Assembly: GCA_015657535.1 (NCBI GenBank)
Contig: JADHZB010001922.1
Location: 1-23,496, forward strand
From: Nephromyces sp. MM_2019
Taxonomy: Eukaryota > Apicomplexa > Aconoidasida > Nephromycida
Direction: 5' to 3'
DNA: 23,496 bases
This document shows, piece after piece, positions 1 to 10,560 of this stretch. Position numbers and translations under genes: made by a program. The notes under the pieces were generated by a model, which was not told where the DNA came from, made no database searches, and saw nothing but the letters and a program-made list of their open reading frames with translations. Every line of letters starts with the position of its first letter. Position 1 is the first letter of the stretch.

Positions 1-412
1 TATATATATATGTCTGTGTGTAATCATATTAGGTTAACGATAATGTGTGTAAGTTATAAAAATGAAATCTATACACAATATTATAAATAAAAAATAATTC
101 AAAATCATATATTATGTGGTATATATGTATGTAGGCGTATTTGCATGTATGTTTGTGTGTGTGTATATGTGTGTGTATCATATATATTTTTATTTATGTA
201 TCACTATAAATATTTCTTTGGTTTGTTTTTTTTTAATTAAAAAATTATAAATAAAATTAAGATTAGACAGACTTTCATAAATAAAACAAAATGTGTAATA
301 TATATATGTATATAATTCATATTTAATTTAATATTTCATTTTATGAATTTTATTTTTCAAAAATGAAAGGATGTGTAGATTTATGATAATTGCGGTATAT
401 AATTCAGAGTAT

Positions 413-413
413 C

Positions 414-450
<37 letters not shown>

Positions 451-470
451 GTATGTGTGTGTGTGTGTGC
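413..470. repeat. Compound TA/TG microsatellite
   Basis: A run of TA dinucleotides passes through TATG steps into a run of TG. Similar compound tracts recur near 660-780, 912-960, 1315-1335, 1672-1756, 2283-2312 and 2400-2420, always with TG on the plus strand. Confidence 0.85.
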
Positions 471-1228
471 ATAAAAATTTATAGGGTTTTATCATTTTAT
501 TTAAAGGGTGAATTTTGTTTATAAAATTAAATTAAAATATATAAAAATAAATGAGATTACGAGTGTGTAACCTCATTATAAATTTGATTATAATTATTTG
601 GGCTTATTTATATATATACAATAAATATTCAATTAATTATATAAGTCACCTTTTATTATTTATTATATATATATATATGTTTTTGTGTGTATTTGTGCAT
701 GTGTAAAAGTGTGTAGGAAAAATGTATGTATGTGTATGATATGTAATGTGTGTGTGTACAAGTGTATATATAGGTATGTAGTGTGTGGTGTATGTGTATT
801 AGATGTGTATATGTAAATAAATAAATAAAATTATAAACAAATATTAATAACTAAGAGTCACAGTCAAATAAATTAGGTGTGTAATTGAAAAGTGTAAAAT
901 AATCCATACGCATATATATATATATATATATGTGTGTATATATATGAGTATATATATGTATTTTAAATATATGATATCAAGATATACTTTATATATGTGT
1001 GCGTAGGAGTGTGTGGATGTGGATTTGTATGAATATATATATATATATATATAGTTGAATTGAATATATAAAATACTACCTGTTTGTTTTCTTATTATTT
1101 ATGGAATTATTCAAAGTTTTGTATTGTGTGTGTAAATATTTAGTGTTGTTGATGTTTAATGAAATTTCATAATATACCCTTTTTCTTCTTATGTTGTGTG
1201 TAAAACTTTCTTAATTATTTGTGTGTGT

Positions 1229-1285
1229 GTATGTATGTGTGGGGTGTGTATGTATGTGTGGGGTGTGTATGTATGTGTGGGGTGT
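1229..1285. repeat. 19-bp tandem repeat, three perfect copies
   Basis: The unit GTATGTATGTGTGGGGTGT occurs three times without a mismatch at 1229, 1248 and 1267, followed by a partial unit that runs into a TG and then a TA tract. The identity of the copies suggests recent expansion. Confidence 0.92.
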
Positions 1286-1834
1286 GTATGTGTGTGTGAG
1301 ATAGGGTGTATATATATATATATATATATATGTAGATATGTCAAGTATATGAATTTAAGATATTTATCTATGTGTTTTTAAAAGAAAATATATGTGTGTG
1401 TAGTAACAGGCTATATATGAGAAGTTTGTATGGGGAGTGTATAAATATAAACTATGTGTGTGTGTATTTTTTGATAGGAGGAAGAAAAGAAATAAATTTA
1501 AATATCATTGTAAACTTATATACATGAAATTTGAAAAATAGTAAACAAGTAAAATTAAATAAGATGTGTAAATACACACAAAATATTATAAAAATATATT
1601 TGGGTAAAATTTAATTATTTTTTATCAAAATATTTTCAAGTATTAGTTGATTTTACTAAGATGTTTATATAGTATATATATATATATATATATATGTGTC
1701 TTGAGTGTATAAGTATGTGTTTTTGTGTGCAAGTATATATATATATATATATATACATATATATAAGCAAAAGTGTTTAAAATGTAAAAATAATTCTTCA
1801 AGTATTTAAATGTTTACATATTTAGATAAAAAAA

Positions 1835-1946
1835 TGTGTGGATTGTTGTGTGTGGATTGAAGTGTGTGGATTGTTGTGTGTGGGTTGTTGTGTGTGGATT
1901 GTTGTGTGTGGATTGTTGTGTGTGGATTGAAGTGTGTGGACTGAAA
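1835..1946. repeat. 14-bp minisatellite, eight copies
   Basis: Eight head-to-tail 14-bp units begin TGTGTGGATTG and end TTG or AAG. The order of unit types is TTG, AAG, TTG, TTG (with a GGTTG variant), TTG, TTG, AAG, AAA (with ACTG). The array runs into a pure TG tract at its right end. The minus strand gives a Thr/His/Asn/Pro repeat open frame, which I do not regard as a gene. Confidence 0.92.
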
Positions 1947-2788
1947 TGTGTGTGTGTGTGTGTGTACTGTATGAAATATTTATATATAAATATATCAGTG
2001 AGGGTGTAGTTGATGTAAATGTGAATCAAAAGTTGGGTAAAAAACAAAAGATAATTTCATACCAGTCGATATTTTTATTATATGACTTATTATCAAACAT
2101 ATATATTTACATACATATATATATATAAATTAAATTTGTGTATGTGGGTGTATAATGTATGTGTGTGTGGGTAGATATGTTGTATGTGTAAATTAAATAA
2201 TACGAACAAAATGGGGCCATTTAAGGTGTAAATTTTTTATACACACACAAGTATAGCAAACAAAATATATTAAGAGTTTCTCACATATATATATATATAT
2301 ATATATATACCTAAATATGTGTGTTGTACATGTATGTGTGTTTAAAAAACAATAATAATAATAATAATAAAATAAAGTGTTAAAAATACTTCATGTGTCA
2401 TATATATATATGTGTGTGTGTATGATGGGTGGGAGGGGTACAGGGTAGTGAGGGAATTGAGATGTGTGTGTAAGGTGTGTGTATGTGTGTGTATGTTTGA
2501 GGTGTGTGTGTGTAAAAGTTATATATAAATATTTTATAGAAATTAATTTTCATACATCATGGGAGAAATAAAACAATCGGAAATGTGTATACATATTCCA
2601 AATTCTTTAATAAAATTGTTTTTAACAAATTTCGTCAAAAATAAAAAATATAAAATGTGTGTAAATTAATCGGTAAAGTTAATCAACTATGAATTGTGTG
2701 TAAACATTTTTACAATATTTAACAAAAATATAAAAATTTTTCGAGTTTTTCAAACCCCAAAAAGCAAAAATTAATTAAAATCATCATT

Positions 2789-2798
2789 GTGTGTGTGT

Positions 2799-2835
<37 letters not shown>

Positions 2836-2841
2836 GTGTGT
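2789..2841. repeat. TG dinucleotide tract
   Basis: About 50 bp of nearly pure TG, interrupted once by ATTG and once by TTG. Confidence 0.85.
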
Positions 2842-3110
2842 ATGTATGCATATACACATTTCTAACGGTAGAGTATATTATTAAAAGAAGATATACATCT
2901 GGTGTATCAAGTGTGTAAAAAGTTCATCAAATGTGTACATAATTGTTTATTGTTATAATGTGTAAAAAATGTATCTGCATATATGATTACTTGTTTTTAT
3001 ATATGTATAATAAGGAATATGTGTGTGTATATGTATATAATCAGTTGTTACTATGGGTATACTCAGTTGTTTTATGTATACCTATGGAATGTGTGTGCGT
3101 GTATTATCAA

Positions 3111-4162
3111 TTAGTTGTTGGTATAAATAGATTTATGATAGGTATTGGGGTATGTAGAATGATTAGTGTGTAGAGTTATGTTATTGGTATCATGTGTGTG
3201 TGTATGTTTCATAGTGTAATTATGTCCAAGTGTGTGATTGCTGTAATTATTACTCGTAGAGTCCATATTATAATTGCGTGTGTGTTTAGAATAATTCACA
3301 TCATGTGTATTGTTGTTATTGTTAATAATGGGGTTATTCTCATAGAGAGAGATATTAGGGAAAAACATAGATTTCCCACTTTCAGTGTAGATTGGATGAT
3401 TATTTTCAGTGTGTTGTGTGTGTGTGTATCGTTGTTCAGGATCAGCTAGATAATCGGGGGGGTGTTTAACTGTGTGTTGACTAAAGTGTGTGTGGTGATG
3501 ATTTATATGATTAGATGGATAATTTGGATAGAAATGTTTAGAATGTGTGTGTGTGTCATTTTTGTGTGTATCATCATCTGTATGATCAGTTTCATCAAGT
3601 AACCACTCAGTCATATCATTAGCTATAGAAGATTGACTCATGAGTGTATCAAGGGCAATATTATTCTTCAATGTGTGTGTATTGTTAGGGCTAGATATGT
3701 GTGTAGAATTATGGTGATTTTGTGTGTGTGTTGTGTGCATCATAGGATCAAGTGGATTATTACTAATACTACCATATGAAGAGAGAAATGATTTAAATGA
3801 GTGGATAGGGTTTGTTATGAGTTTAGTTGTATTGTTTTTATCATTTTCTTTGTATATTGATGTACGTGTTGGTTGTGCTATATACTGTTGTAAACTCTTT
3901 TGTAATATATTTTCCTTCTCTATTGATTCTTGCACACACTCTGATAAATTAGGTCTTGGACTATCTGTGAGGAATCTGTCTTGGAGGAAATGTGAATATT
4001 CGCGCGGTATTTTATACCCGGGAATTGTCGCTTCCGAATTTGCCCTGATTATATGTTCCATTGTTTCATGAGGTAAATTATTAATAAGTGTGTGTAAGGG
4101 GGATATATCTGATAAACTTCTTGTTAACTGTGCTGTTATATTGCTTTCACTCATCATATCTA
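3111..4162 (-). CDS. Probable 3' exon of the CELF-like gene (or separate unrecognised gene)
   Basis: An open frame on the minus strand ends in TAA at 3111. Read alone, it starts at the ATG at 4157 and gives 348 residues. I recognise no family. The first ~100 residues look like real protein: ordinary composition, segments such as IPGYKIPREYSHFLQDRF near residue 47, and underlying DNA that is locally GC-richer. The remainder is low-complexity and rich in Asn, His, Thr and Ser, with runs of His and Asn. Just upstream in the sense direction is a long pyrimidine tract ending in CACACAG (4163-4169), a textbook 3' splice site. The frame is open back to it and its phase fits a GTAAGA donor at the end of the CELF-like exon. 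I therefore favour this as the second exon of that gene, with two adjacent genes as the alternative. Confidence 0.6.
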
Positions 4163-4571
4163 CTGTGTGTATAAAGGAAAGGAGGGGAAAAAAGATATTA
4201 TAAAGTTTGTATATTGGTGAGAGTATGTCTATGTGTGTTTATGTGTGTTGTATATGAGCTGTGTATATCATTATAAGTGTATGTATATATATATAGCAAT
4301 ATAAACTGTGTATATCATTATAAGTGTATGTCTATGTGTATGTAACATAAACAACAGTGTGTATATGATCAAGAGTGTGTATGTATCATGAATATAAACA
4401 AGTGTATAATTGTGTGTACCATAAATAACTGTGTATATGATCAAAAGTGTGTGTGAGGTATCACCAAATGAAAAAAATAATTTATTCAAAGTATCAAGTA
4501 TTAAATTCATCATGTATATACATTCTAGGTATAATATATATCAAATCAATACACTCCCCACACCCTCTTAC
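4163..4571 (-). other. Predicted intron of the CELF-like gene, with internal direct repeats
   Basis: Predicted donor GTAAGA reads leftwards from 4571; predicted acceptor is CAG at 4163. The length of 409 bp is like the MFAP1 introns (221-428 bp). Exon 1 ends in phase 1 and the next exon supplies the two missing bases. Without splicing, the frame runs into a short TG-derived tail and stops at 4546. Inside are two copies of CTGTGTATATCATTATAAGT at 4259 and 4308, and diverged relatives with TATATGATCAA near 4360 and 4435. Transcript evidence is lacking. Confidence 0.55.
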
Positions 4572-6045
4572 ACACACCATAACTAAGGCTACTGTTATAA
4601 CGACGTAGATCATCATCTGATTCAAATTTTTTGATAGGATGTTGTGTGTATTCTGCACTTCCATTCCCTCCATTACTACCACTCATTTTGTGTGTATTAT
4701 AAGCCCATAATTCTTCATGGAAGAGATGTTTTTCTAAATTTTTGGGTTGTACTTTTAAAATTTTCCCACCAATAGGTGTACCATTTAATTCAGCCATAGT
4801 TTGAACAGCTGATTTATGTGATGTGTATGATACAAATGCATATCCTTTATTAACACCAATAACACCTTTAGAAGGTGCAGGTACCCTTATACCAACAACA
4901 TGTCCATAGGGTCCAACTAATTTTAATAATTCTAATTCTTTCCAATTCTTTGGTAAACCATAGAAAAACAAATTAGCACCTGGTGGACCATCCTTTAATA
5001 ATATAAAGGATGTCTTCTTTGATATATAATCAAAATAATTCAATTGTTTTTCATCTTTGGGTGATATTTTATGATGAGGTGTATCTACACATGTTGATGA
5101 ATCATTTGGATTAAATGAATAAATACGACTAATCCCATGGAAATCTTCTGTACTTCTACACGCAACTAATTTATGATTTACTGAGTTTTGAAAAATATGT
5201 TTTCTGTGTAAACCTGCAATGGCTAAATCCGCTTCTTTAGGTGTAGAAAATGTTACAGTTGCATATTTCCATTGTTGTTTTTTTGATATTAATTTTATAT
5301 CTACTATACACCCATATATTTTGCATTCGTTATGTAAATTTTCCTGTGTAATGGTGGGTGGTATATTCCCTATAAAAACACTTCCTGTTTGATTTACTTT
5401 TTCATGTAATGAATTTTCAAAATCAAGTGTACGTACACTCTCTTCATATTCATTTGAATGTGTTGATTGTGAATGATATATATTTTCGGATTTGTGTATA
5501 TACTCTAATTCATAGGGAGGTGTATGTGTGCTTGAAAATGTTGAGGGAGTAGCTTGTGCTGTGTTAGTTGGTGTGTGTGTAGGTGGAGGTGGTTTAGGTG
5601 GTGTTAGAGGGATAAGCGGTGTTGCGGGTGTGTGTATTGATTGTGTGTGTGTTGCGGGTGTGTGTGTAGGTGGTGTGGATGTTGTATGTGTAGAGTTTAA
5701 ATGCGGAAGTGAATTGGTTTTAGGTGTTGTATAGTAATGAGTTGAATTTGTTTTATTTGAATGTGTATATGTATCCGCATGTGTTGTAGGATGTATATCT
5801 TTTGTATGAACATCATTGCTTGTGTGTGTATCTTTGGATATGTGCATATCGTTTGTGTGATTTGTTGATATCTTTTGTGTTGATGTAGGTATAGTTGATG
5901 TATCTTGTTGAGACTTCATTTTCAGTGTGTTTTTGAGTGGTAGAACGGCCGTAAATGTCGAATTTATATGCCCAAAAAATGATTGTTTTGTGGATGTGTT
6001 GCGATTCATTTTTGTTTGTTTGATGCTATTATATGGCGTACTCAT
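4572..6045 (-). CDS. CELF/Bruno-like RNA-binding protein, two RRMs (5' exon)
   Basis: This exon encodes residues 1-491 of the joined model; if unspliced, the frame ends at 4546 after 499 residues. Residues ~45-200 are disordered, rich in Thr, His, Pro and Ser. A first RRM spans ~222-297, with RNP2-like VFIGNI and a weak RNP1-like KYATVTF. A second spans ~357-435, with LFFYGL and KGYAFVSY. The lead-in DGPPGANLFFYGLP is the hallmark of the last RRM of CELF/Bruno proteins, which bind UGU/UG-rich RNA and control splicing, translation and decay. Classical members have three RRMs; only two are visible here, and the first is divergent. The start at 6045 is the first ATG of the open frame. Its large divergent upstream region is shared with the HBS1 gene. 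Family assignment is firm; target RNAs are inference. Confidence 0.88.
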
Positions 6046-9000
6046 TGTATGGTTGTGTGTATGTAAATGTGTGTGTGTGTGTGTATGTGTATGTGTTTAT
6101 TAAATTTAGGATTGATTATGTCGTGTCTATGCGTGTTGGTGTGTAAATGTGTATCGTGGGTATAATGTTGATGTGCTGTATATGTTTTAAAAGTGGTCTG
6201 TGTGTGTGTGTGTAATATCAGTGTGAGTAATGTATAAAGTGTTGTTTCTATGTAGTTATGTATTATGTGTGTAAAATGGTTAATCAGCAGACCAAAAAAA
6301 AAGTGCGATATTAAAAAAAAACTTAATAGATTGGAGGGACTTTGTGAAGGCAAGAAATTTTTGTGTATGTAGTTACACGAATTTCACAATGAATCAATCT
6401 AGGGGTGTGTATTCTTGCTATATATCAGCCTCGTATAAATGTGTCAAACAATGTGTGTGTGTGTAGATATTTATAAATGCCCAGAAGTCATATATATCTA
6501 TATACAGAAAGGAAATCAATTTAACCTAATGTTTCGGATGTTCGGATTTAACGGTGTTTATAAGAAATTCAAGAGGCGTGTGTAGAAACTATGAATTCCT
6601 ATGTCTGAGAATTTCTAATTTCTGTGAGTAAAAATAAATCATAATAAAAATTTTATATAAGGTATTTGTATGTATATAAATATAAAGGATTGAGTATAGG
6701 GTGTCAATGTGTGTGTATGTGTGGGTGTCAAAGAAAAATATGCCAAATATTGTGATTTTTTATATACAAAATATATTATTGGCACAATAATAATGGGATA
6801 AAGTGAGATTTTATAGGTTTGAGAAATTATAGGTGTAGGTGTGTATATATGTACTAACCTATGCGTGTGTGTACCTAAATAATTATATGACATATGCGAT
6901 AAATCAAGATCATAAAAACTGTGTGTGTGTGTGGTCAGTTGGTCATATACACAATAAATGTGTTGCTCTAAATCAATATAAAAAATTCTGAATCAGCTGT
7001 GTGTGTATGTATAAATAAGATTATTCAAGCTAATAACCACTCGTTTAGTGTGCGTGTGTGTGTAGATAAGGTTTATCAAAGATAATTAATTTTATAAATG
7101 TGTATGTTCAAATAAGAAGGACCAAATCGATATAACCAATCTTACAAGAATATTTGAGTGTTGTTGTGTATGTGTAAATGTGTTTTTAAAAGTCTTTGTT
7201 TAAGTGTATGTGTGGGTGTATAAATGTGTGTAAAAGTGTGTGTGTGGTAGTTAAGATAAACAAATCCAATCGCCACCTATTTATTTCTCAAAATAGCTAT
7301 AGAACAGGCCAATCTCTGTTGAAGAGAGTAGGGGTTAAGATAGCTATATAACAATGAAACCTGTTGAATGAAATGTTTTACAAAATATCCAAAAAAAAGA
7401 ATAAGAAGTTGGAGGGGATAGTGTTTGTTGTGTGTGCGTACACAATTTTAGAAGTTAAACTCATATATATATTTTCGTGTTCATTTTATAAACACTTTCC
7501 ACTGGAATGTGTAAATGATCTATTAGTAGTGATAGGGGGTTACTTCCATATATATATATTTAGTATATATATATATATATATGTGTAAATCAATAAGTGT
7601 ATGTATATCAATCAGTGTGTGTGTGTCGCGCAAAATATTTAATGTGCAAGTATATATATATATATATTCATATATCTTTATGTTTGAGAAAATAATGATA
7701 TGTAGGGGTGTGAGGAGGTAATCCAAATGTGTTTAGAAAACAATGTGTGTTTATGCGTGTATGTTGTGTGTGTGTGTATAGGCGTTTATAAGTGTCTCTG
7801 TGTGAGTTTAGCCTCCCGACGTCACGGGAAGATAAATCAGTTATCTAAAAATAATAGATTTCCTTCGGATAACTCTTATTACAATTTCATGAATAAAATT
7901 TGATATTTTTCATAAATTTATATCAAATTGAATAAAACAACGAATTCCGTGAAAATGTTGGGAGAGATATAGTTCGGAAAACATTATTTAAGAAGAAGGA
8001 ATCTACAAAGAGGGTAAAAATGATATTCTTTAAGGCTTAAATTAAAAATGTGTAATTAAACATTTTGCACACATAATTATGATTGTGTATATATCTGTAA
8101 AGTAAGAGAACTGATGTGTTTGATATATGTAGGATGATATGTGTTTGTGTGTGTAGGTGTGTAGGAAAATGTGTATATTTATGTGTATGTGTAAGAGTGT
8201 ATAGGAAGGAAGAATGTATGTATATTTGTTTTTGATATGTGTGGGTATTAGTAAGTGTGTACTTGTGTTTGTATGTGAGTATGTATGTAATATTAGAAAC
8301 ACATTTATATTCTAAACAAGATGATGCAGGTAGTAGATAATGTTTGTGATTGGTTGTCTAGATATGTATGTAGGTATACGTTTGAATTTTTATGTATTTG
8401 TGTGGACATACTCATATATTCAGGCTGTTTGTTTTACTATTATTGCAAAAGTAATGTGAAGGTATATATGTATGTTTGTTTTTATGTGTGTATGTTTATG
8501 TGGGATATAAGTTTATGAGGTTTAAGTGTGTTTGTGTGCGAGTGTATTTATGATGTAGGTAATTTTTTTTTATATATAGAGAAGTATAGGTGTAAAAGTA
8601 CATATTTGATGTTGTGTGTATGTGAGCGTGTGCATGTATGTAACGTGTAACTAAAATGATGTGTATATATATAATTAGATATTTATATAAATATATATGT
8701 GTATGTGTATATGTATGTTATTAGAGCCATATATTTTTAGCTATAATCAAGACTATGTTTATGTGTGTGTAAATATAATAAGGGAATGTATATATGTGTG
8801 CGTGTGTGTGTGTGTATGTCAATATATCTAAAGTGTCGCAACAAAGATAATACATATGATAAAAAATACTAGTATTAACCTGTTCAAAAATTAATAGAAT
8901 AATATGAGGAATATATATATATACGAAATGTTTTAGACTTTTTGAGTTCGTAAATCTTGAAATTGATAAAAAGATTGAAAATGTGCATGTATGTGCAAAT

Positions 9001-9650
9001 TACGTTGAAGATATATTAGTATAAAAGCTGATTTAAAAATAACAAAAATTGTTGTAAAAATAATGCGGGTCTAAATATATGTAATTATCAGTAGTAAGGA
9101 ATATTTATATATATGTATGTGTGAGAACATGTATATGTTTGGTTCTTGTGTGTATATGTTATTTAGTAAATATGAGTGTATACCCTATTTGGATGATGTA
9201 TATTTACATATTTATGTGCATGGATGTATATGTAATTTAATTAATTGACATTTGTGTATGTTTTTGTATGTTTCTGCAAGTTTGTGTGTGTTAAATGTGA
9301 TTAATTGCGTTTATGGATATGTATATGTTTGTATAGTTAGTTGCTTTATTATGTGTAATTATGTGTATTTTACATGTGTCTGTGCTGTTGTGTGTTTGCT
9401 ATGTTTGTGTAATTTTTTTAATTTACTTTGAGTCATTTGTGCTAGGAGTTAAGTTATATGTGTTTACTTATGTGTGTTGCATGTGCCTATGTATATGTTT
9501 TTTGATATTTGCGTTTTAGGATGTATATATAATGTGAATTTTTTAAAGGCAAGTTTTGTGATTGTATTAAAAAAGTAGGTGATGTGTATATATAAATCAT
9601 AATAGTTGTTAATTTTTAAGAGTGTAAAATTACATTTATTATATATATTT
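6046..9650. other. TG-rich half of a 6 kb divergent intergenic region
   Basis: TG tracts are frequent and lie almost wholly on the plus strand. TA tracts lie near 7545-7580, 7650-7670 and 8660-8700. The open frames here (for example 7364-7588 and 8321-8518) show no family resemblance and are Tyr/Cys/Val/Ile-rich. One TG-poor island at 7808-8045 is listed separately. Promoters for the CELF-like gene, and possibly for the HBS1 gene, must lie somewhere in this 6 kb, but I see no defined element. Confidence 0.7.
7808..8045. other. TG-free island with several hairpins; possible non-coding RNA or regulatory block
   Basis: About 240 bp without TG tracts, containing rare GC-rich words. A perfect hairpin TCCCG/CGGGA (7814-7818 with 7825-7829, six-base loop holding the palindrome GACGTC) is followed by GTTATC/GATAAC (7840-7845 with 7868-7873) and a 10-bp perfect stem AATTTGATAT/ATATCAAATT (7897-7906 with 7920-7929). 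GAATAAAA occurs twice, at 7891 and 7930. I do not recognise any snRNA, snoRNA, RNase P or tRNA consensus, so function and strand are open. Confidence 0.35.
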
Positions 9651-9887
9651 CAAATTTTTTTTCTATCTACATAATGATTTTTAATATATGTTTCTTAAGG
9701 AGAGATGTAAAGAGCTATAAAAACTTCGAATTTCAAATTATTTTACAATTGACTTAATACAAAATTGATATGTAAGAAGTTTATTAATTTATATTTATAG
9801 TCAAAAAGTAAAAATAAAATTTTATGTTTTAAAGCCTGTAACTTATTCTTAACAAAATTCATATTTGATGCACACACATATATATAA

Positions 9888-9893
<6 letters not shown>

Positions 9894-9930
<37 letters not shown>
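9894..9930. repeat. TA dinucleotide tract
   Basis: About 37 bp of nearly uninterrupted TA. Confidence 0.9.
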
Positions 9931-9931
<1 letters not shown>

Positions 9932-10289
9932 GTGTAAATCTTTTGTAATTTCACATTTAACTCTAAATATATAACAAATCTGTAGATAATAGGAAATTAT
10001 ATTATTTATAATTGCTTATGTTTAGAAGGATTGTAACACCATTTAAATCTTAACATCTCAAACCATATATGTTAATTTAAAACATTGAGTCTGCTTACTA
10101 TTCTGAGACTATCTAATAATTATTAATACTGTGTGTAAAAAGAATTTTTTAATTTGTAATATATAAGCATATGTAACACCTATTATGTTTATAACAAATT
10201 TTTGTTTTCAAAAATGCATAATGATTGGTCAATGTGATCTATTTTAATAATTATATAACATTATGTGCTGTGTGTTGACATAGTGCCAC

Positions 10290-10560
10290 TTTGTAATGAT
10301 TGCAAAAATTATGTATCTCTAATTATCAAATTATGTGATAATTGTAATTGACTTTTAGCATGATCCGCAAATTTATGTGTGACTAAATTGTAGTTGATTT
10401 TGTATATATCTAAAGAATTGTGTTTGTAAATTGTGTTATGTTAGAAACCGAAAATAATTACACATTAATGAACATAAATTGTAGCTTAATCTTGAATATA
10501 ATTACAAAATTACGTGTATAAATTGTAGTCTAATTTTTAATCTAATTGTAAATTTACATT
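10290..10560. repeat. Decayed tandem array, period about 45 bp
   Basis: The word TAAATTGTAG or a close variant recurs at about 10337, 10384, 10427, 10475 and 10519, with spacings of 47, 43, 48 and 44 bp. Each is preceded by a version of CAAATTTAYGTGTA and followed by a version of TAATYTTGAATATAATTA. A weaker first copy starts near 10293. Copies have diverged by many substitutions and small indels, so the array is old compared with the perfect arrays elsewhere in the window. Confidence 0.65.

Larger units (their letters stand above)
1..3110. other. Gene-free TG/TA-rich DNA
   Basis: No conserved coding sequence is visible in either strand. The DNA is an AT-rich background studded with TG tracts, almost all on the plus strand, and with TA tracts. 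It contains the 19-bp and 14-bp minisatellites listed separately. The short open frames encode only Cys-Val or Tyr-Ile repeats, or Thr-His repeats on the minus strand, and look like translated microsatellite. It lies downstream of the CELF-like gene, so the part nearest 3110 is probably that gene's 3' untranslated region. Confidence 0.75.

Noticed and set aside
1196..1381. Cys/Val/Tyr/Ile open frame
   Set aside because: Pure translation of TG and TA repeats; no initiation context or family likeness.
1..2500. Telomere or subtelomere from TG-rich repeats
   Set aside because: No short G-rich telomeric unit is repeated in register; TG tracts occur throughout the window, including inside genes and introns.
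6042..6353. 103-residue minus-strand Thr/His frame upstream of the CELF-like start
   Set aside because: The part nearest the CELF start is translated CA repeat, and it overlaps the probable promoter/leader of that gene. No domain is visible.
7364..7588. 74-residue plus-strand frame
   Set aside because: The Lys-rich start and Tyr/Ile tail are from repeat DNA; no recognisable motif, neighbour or splice context.
7808..8045. tRNA or U-snRNA gene
   Set aside because: No B-box GGTTCGA-type sequence, cloverleaf, U6 ACAGAGA-type core or Sm site could be found.
8321..8518. 65-residue plus-strand frame, less repetitive than most
   Set aside because: Some ordinary-looking residues at its start, but it becomes Cys/Tyr/Val repeat and resembles no family; length is within chance for this composition.
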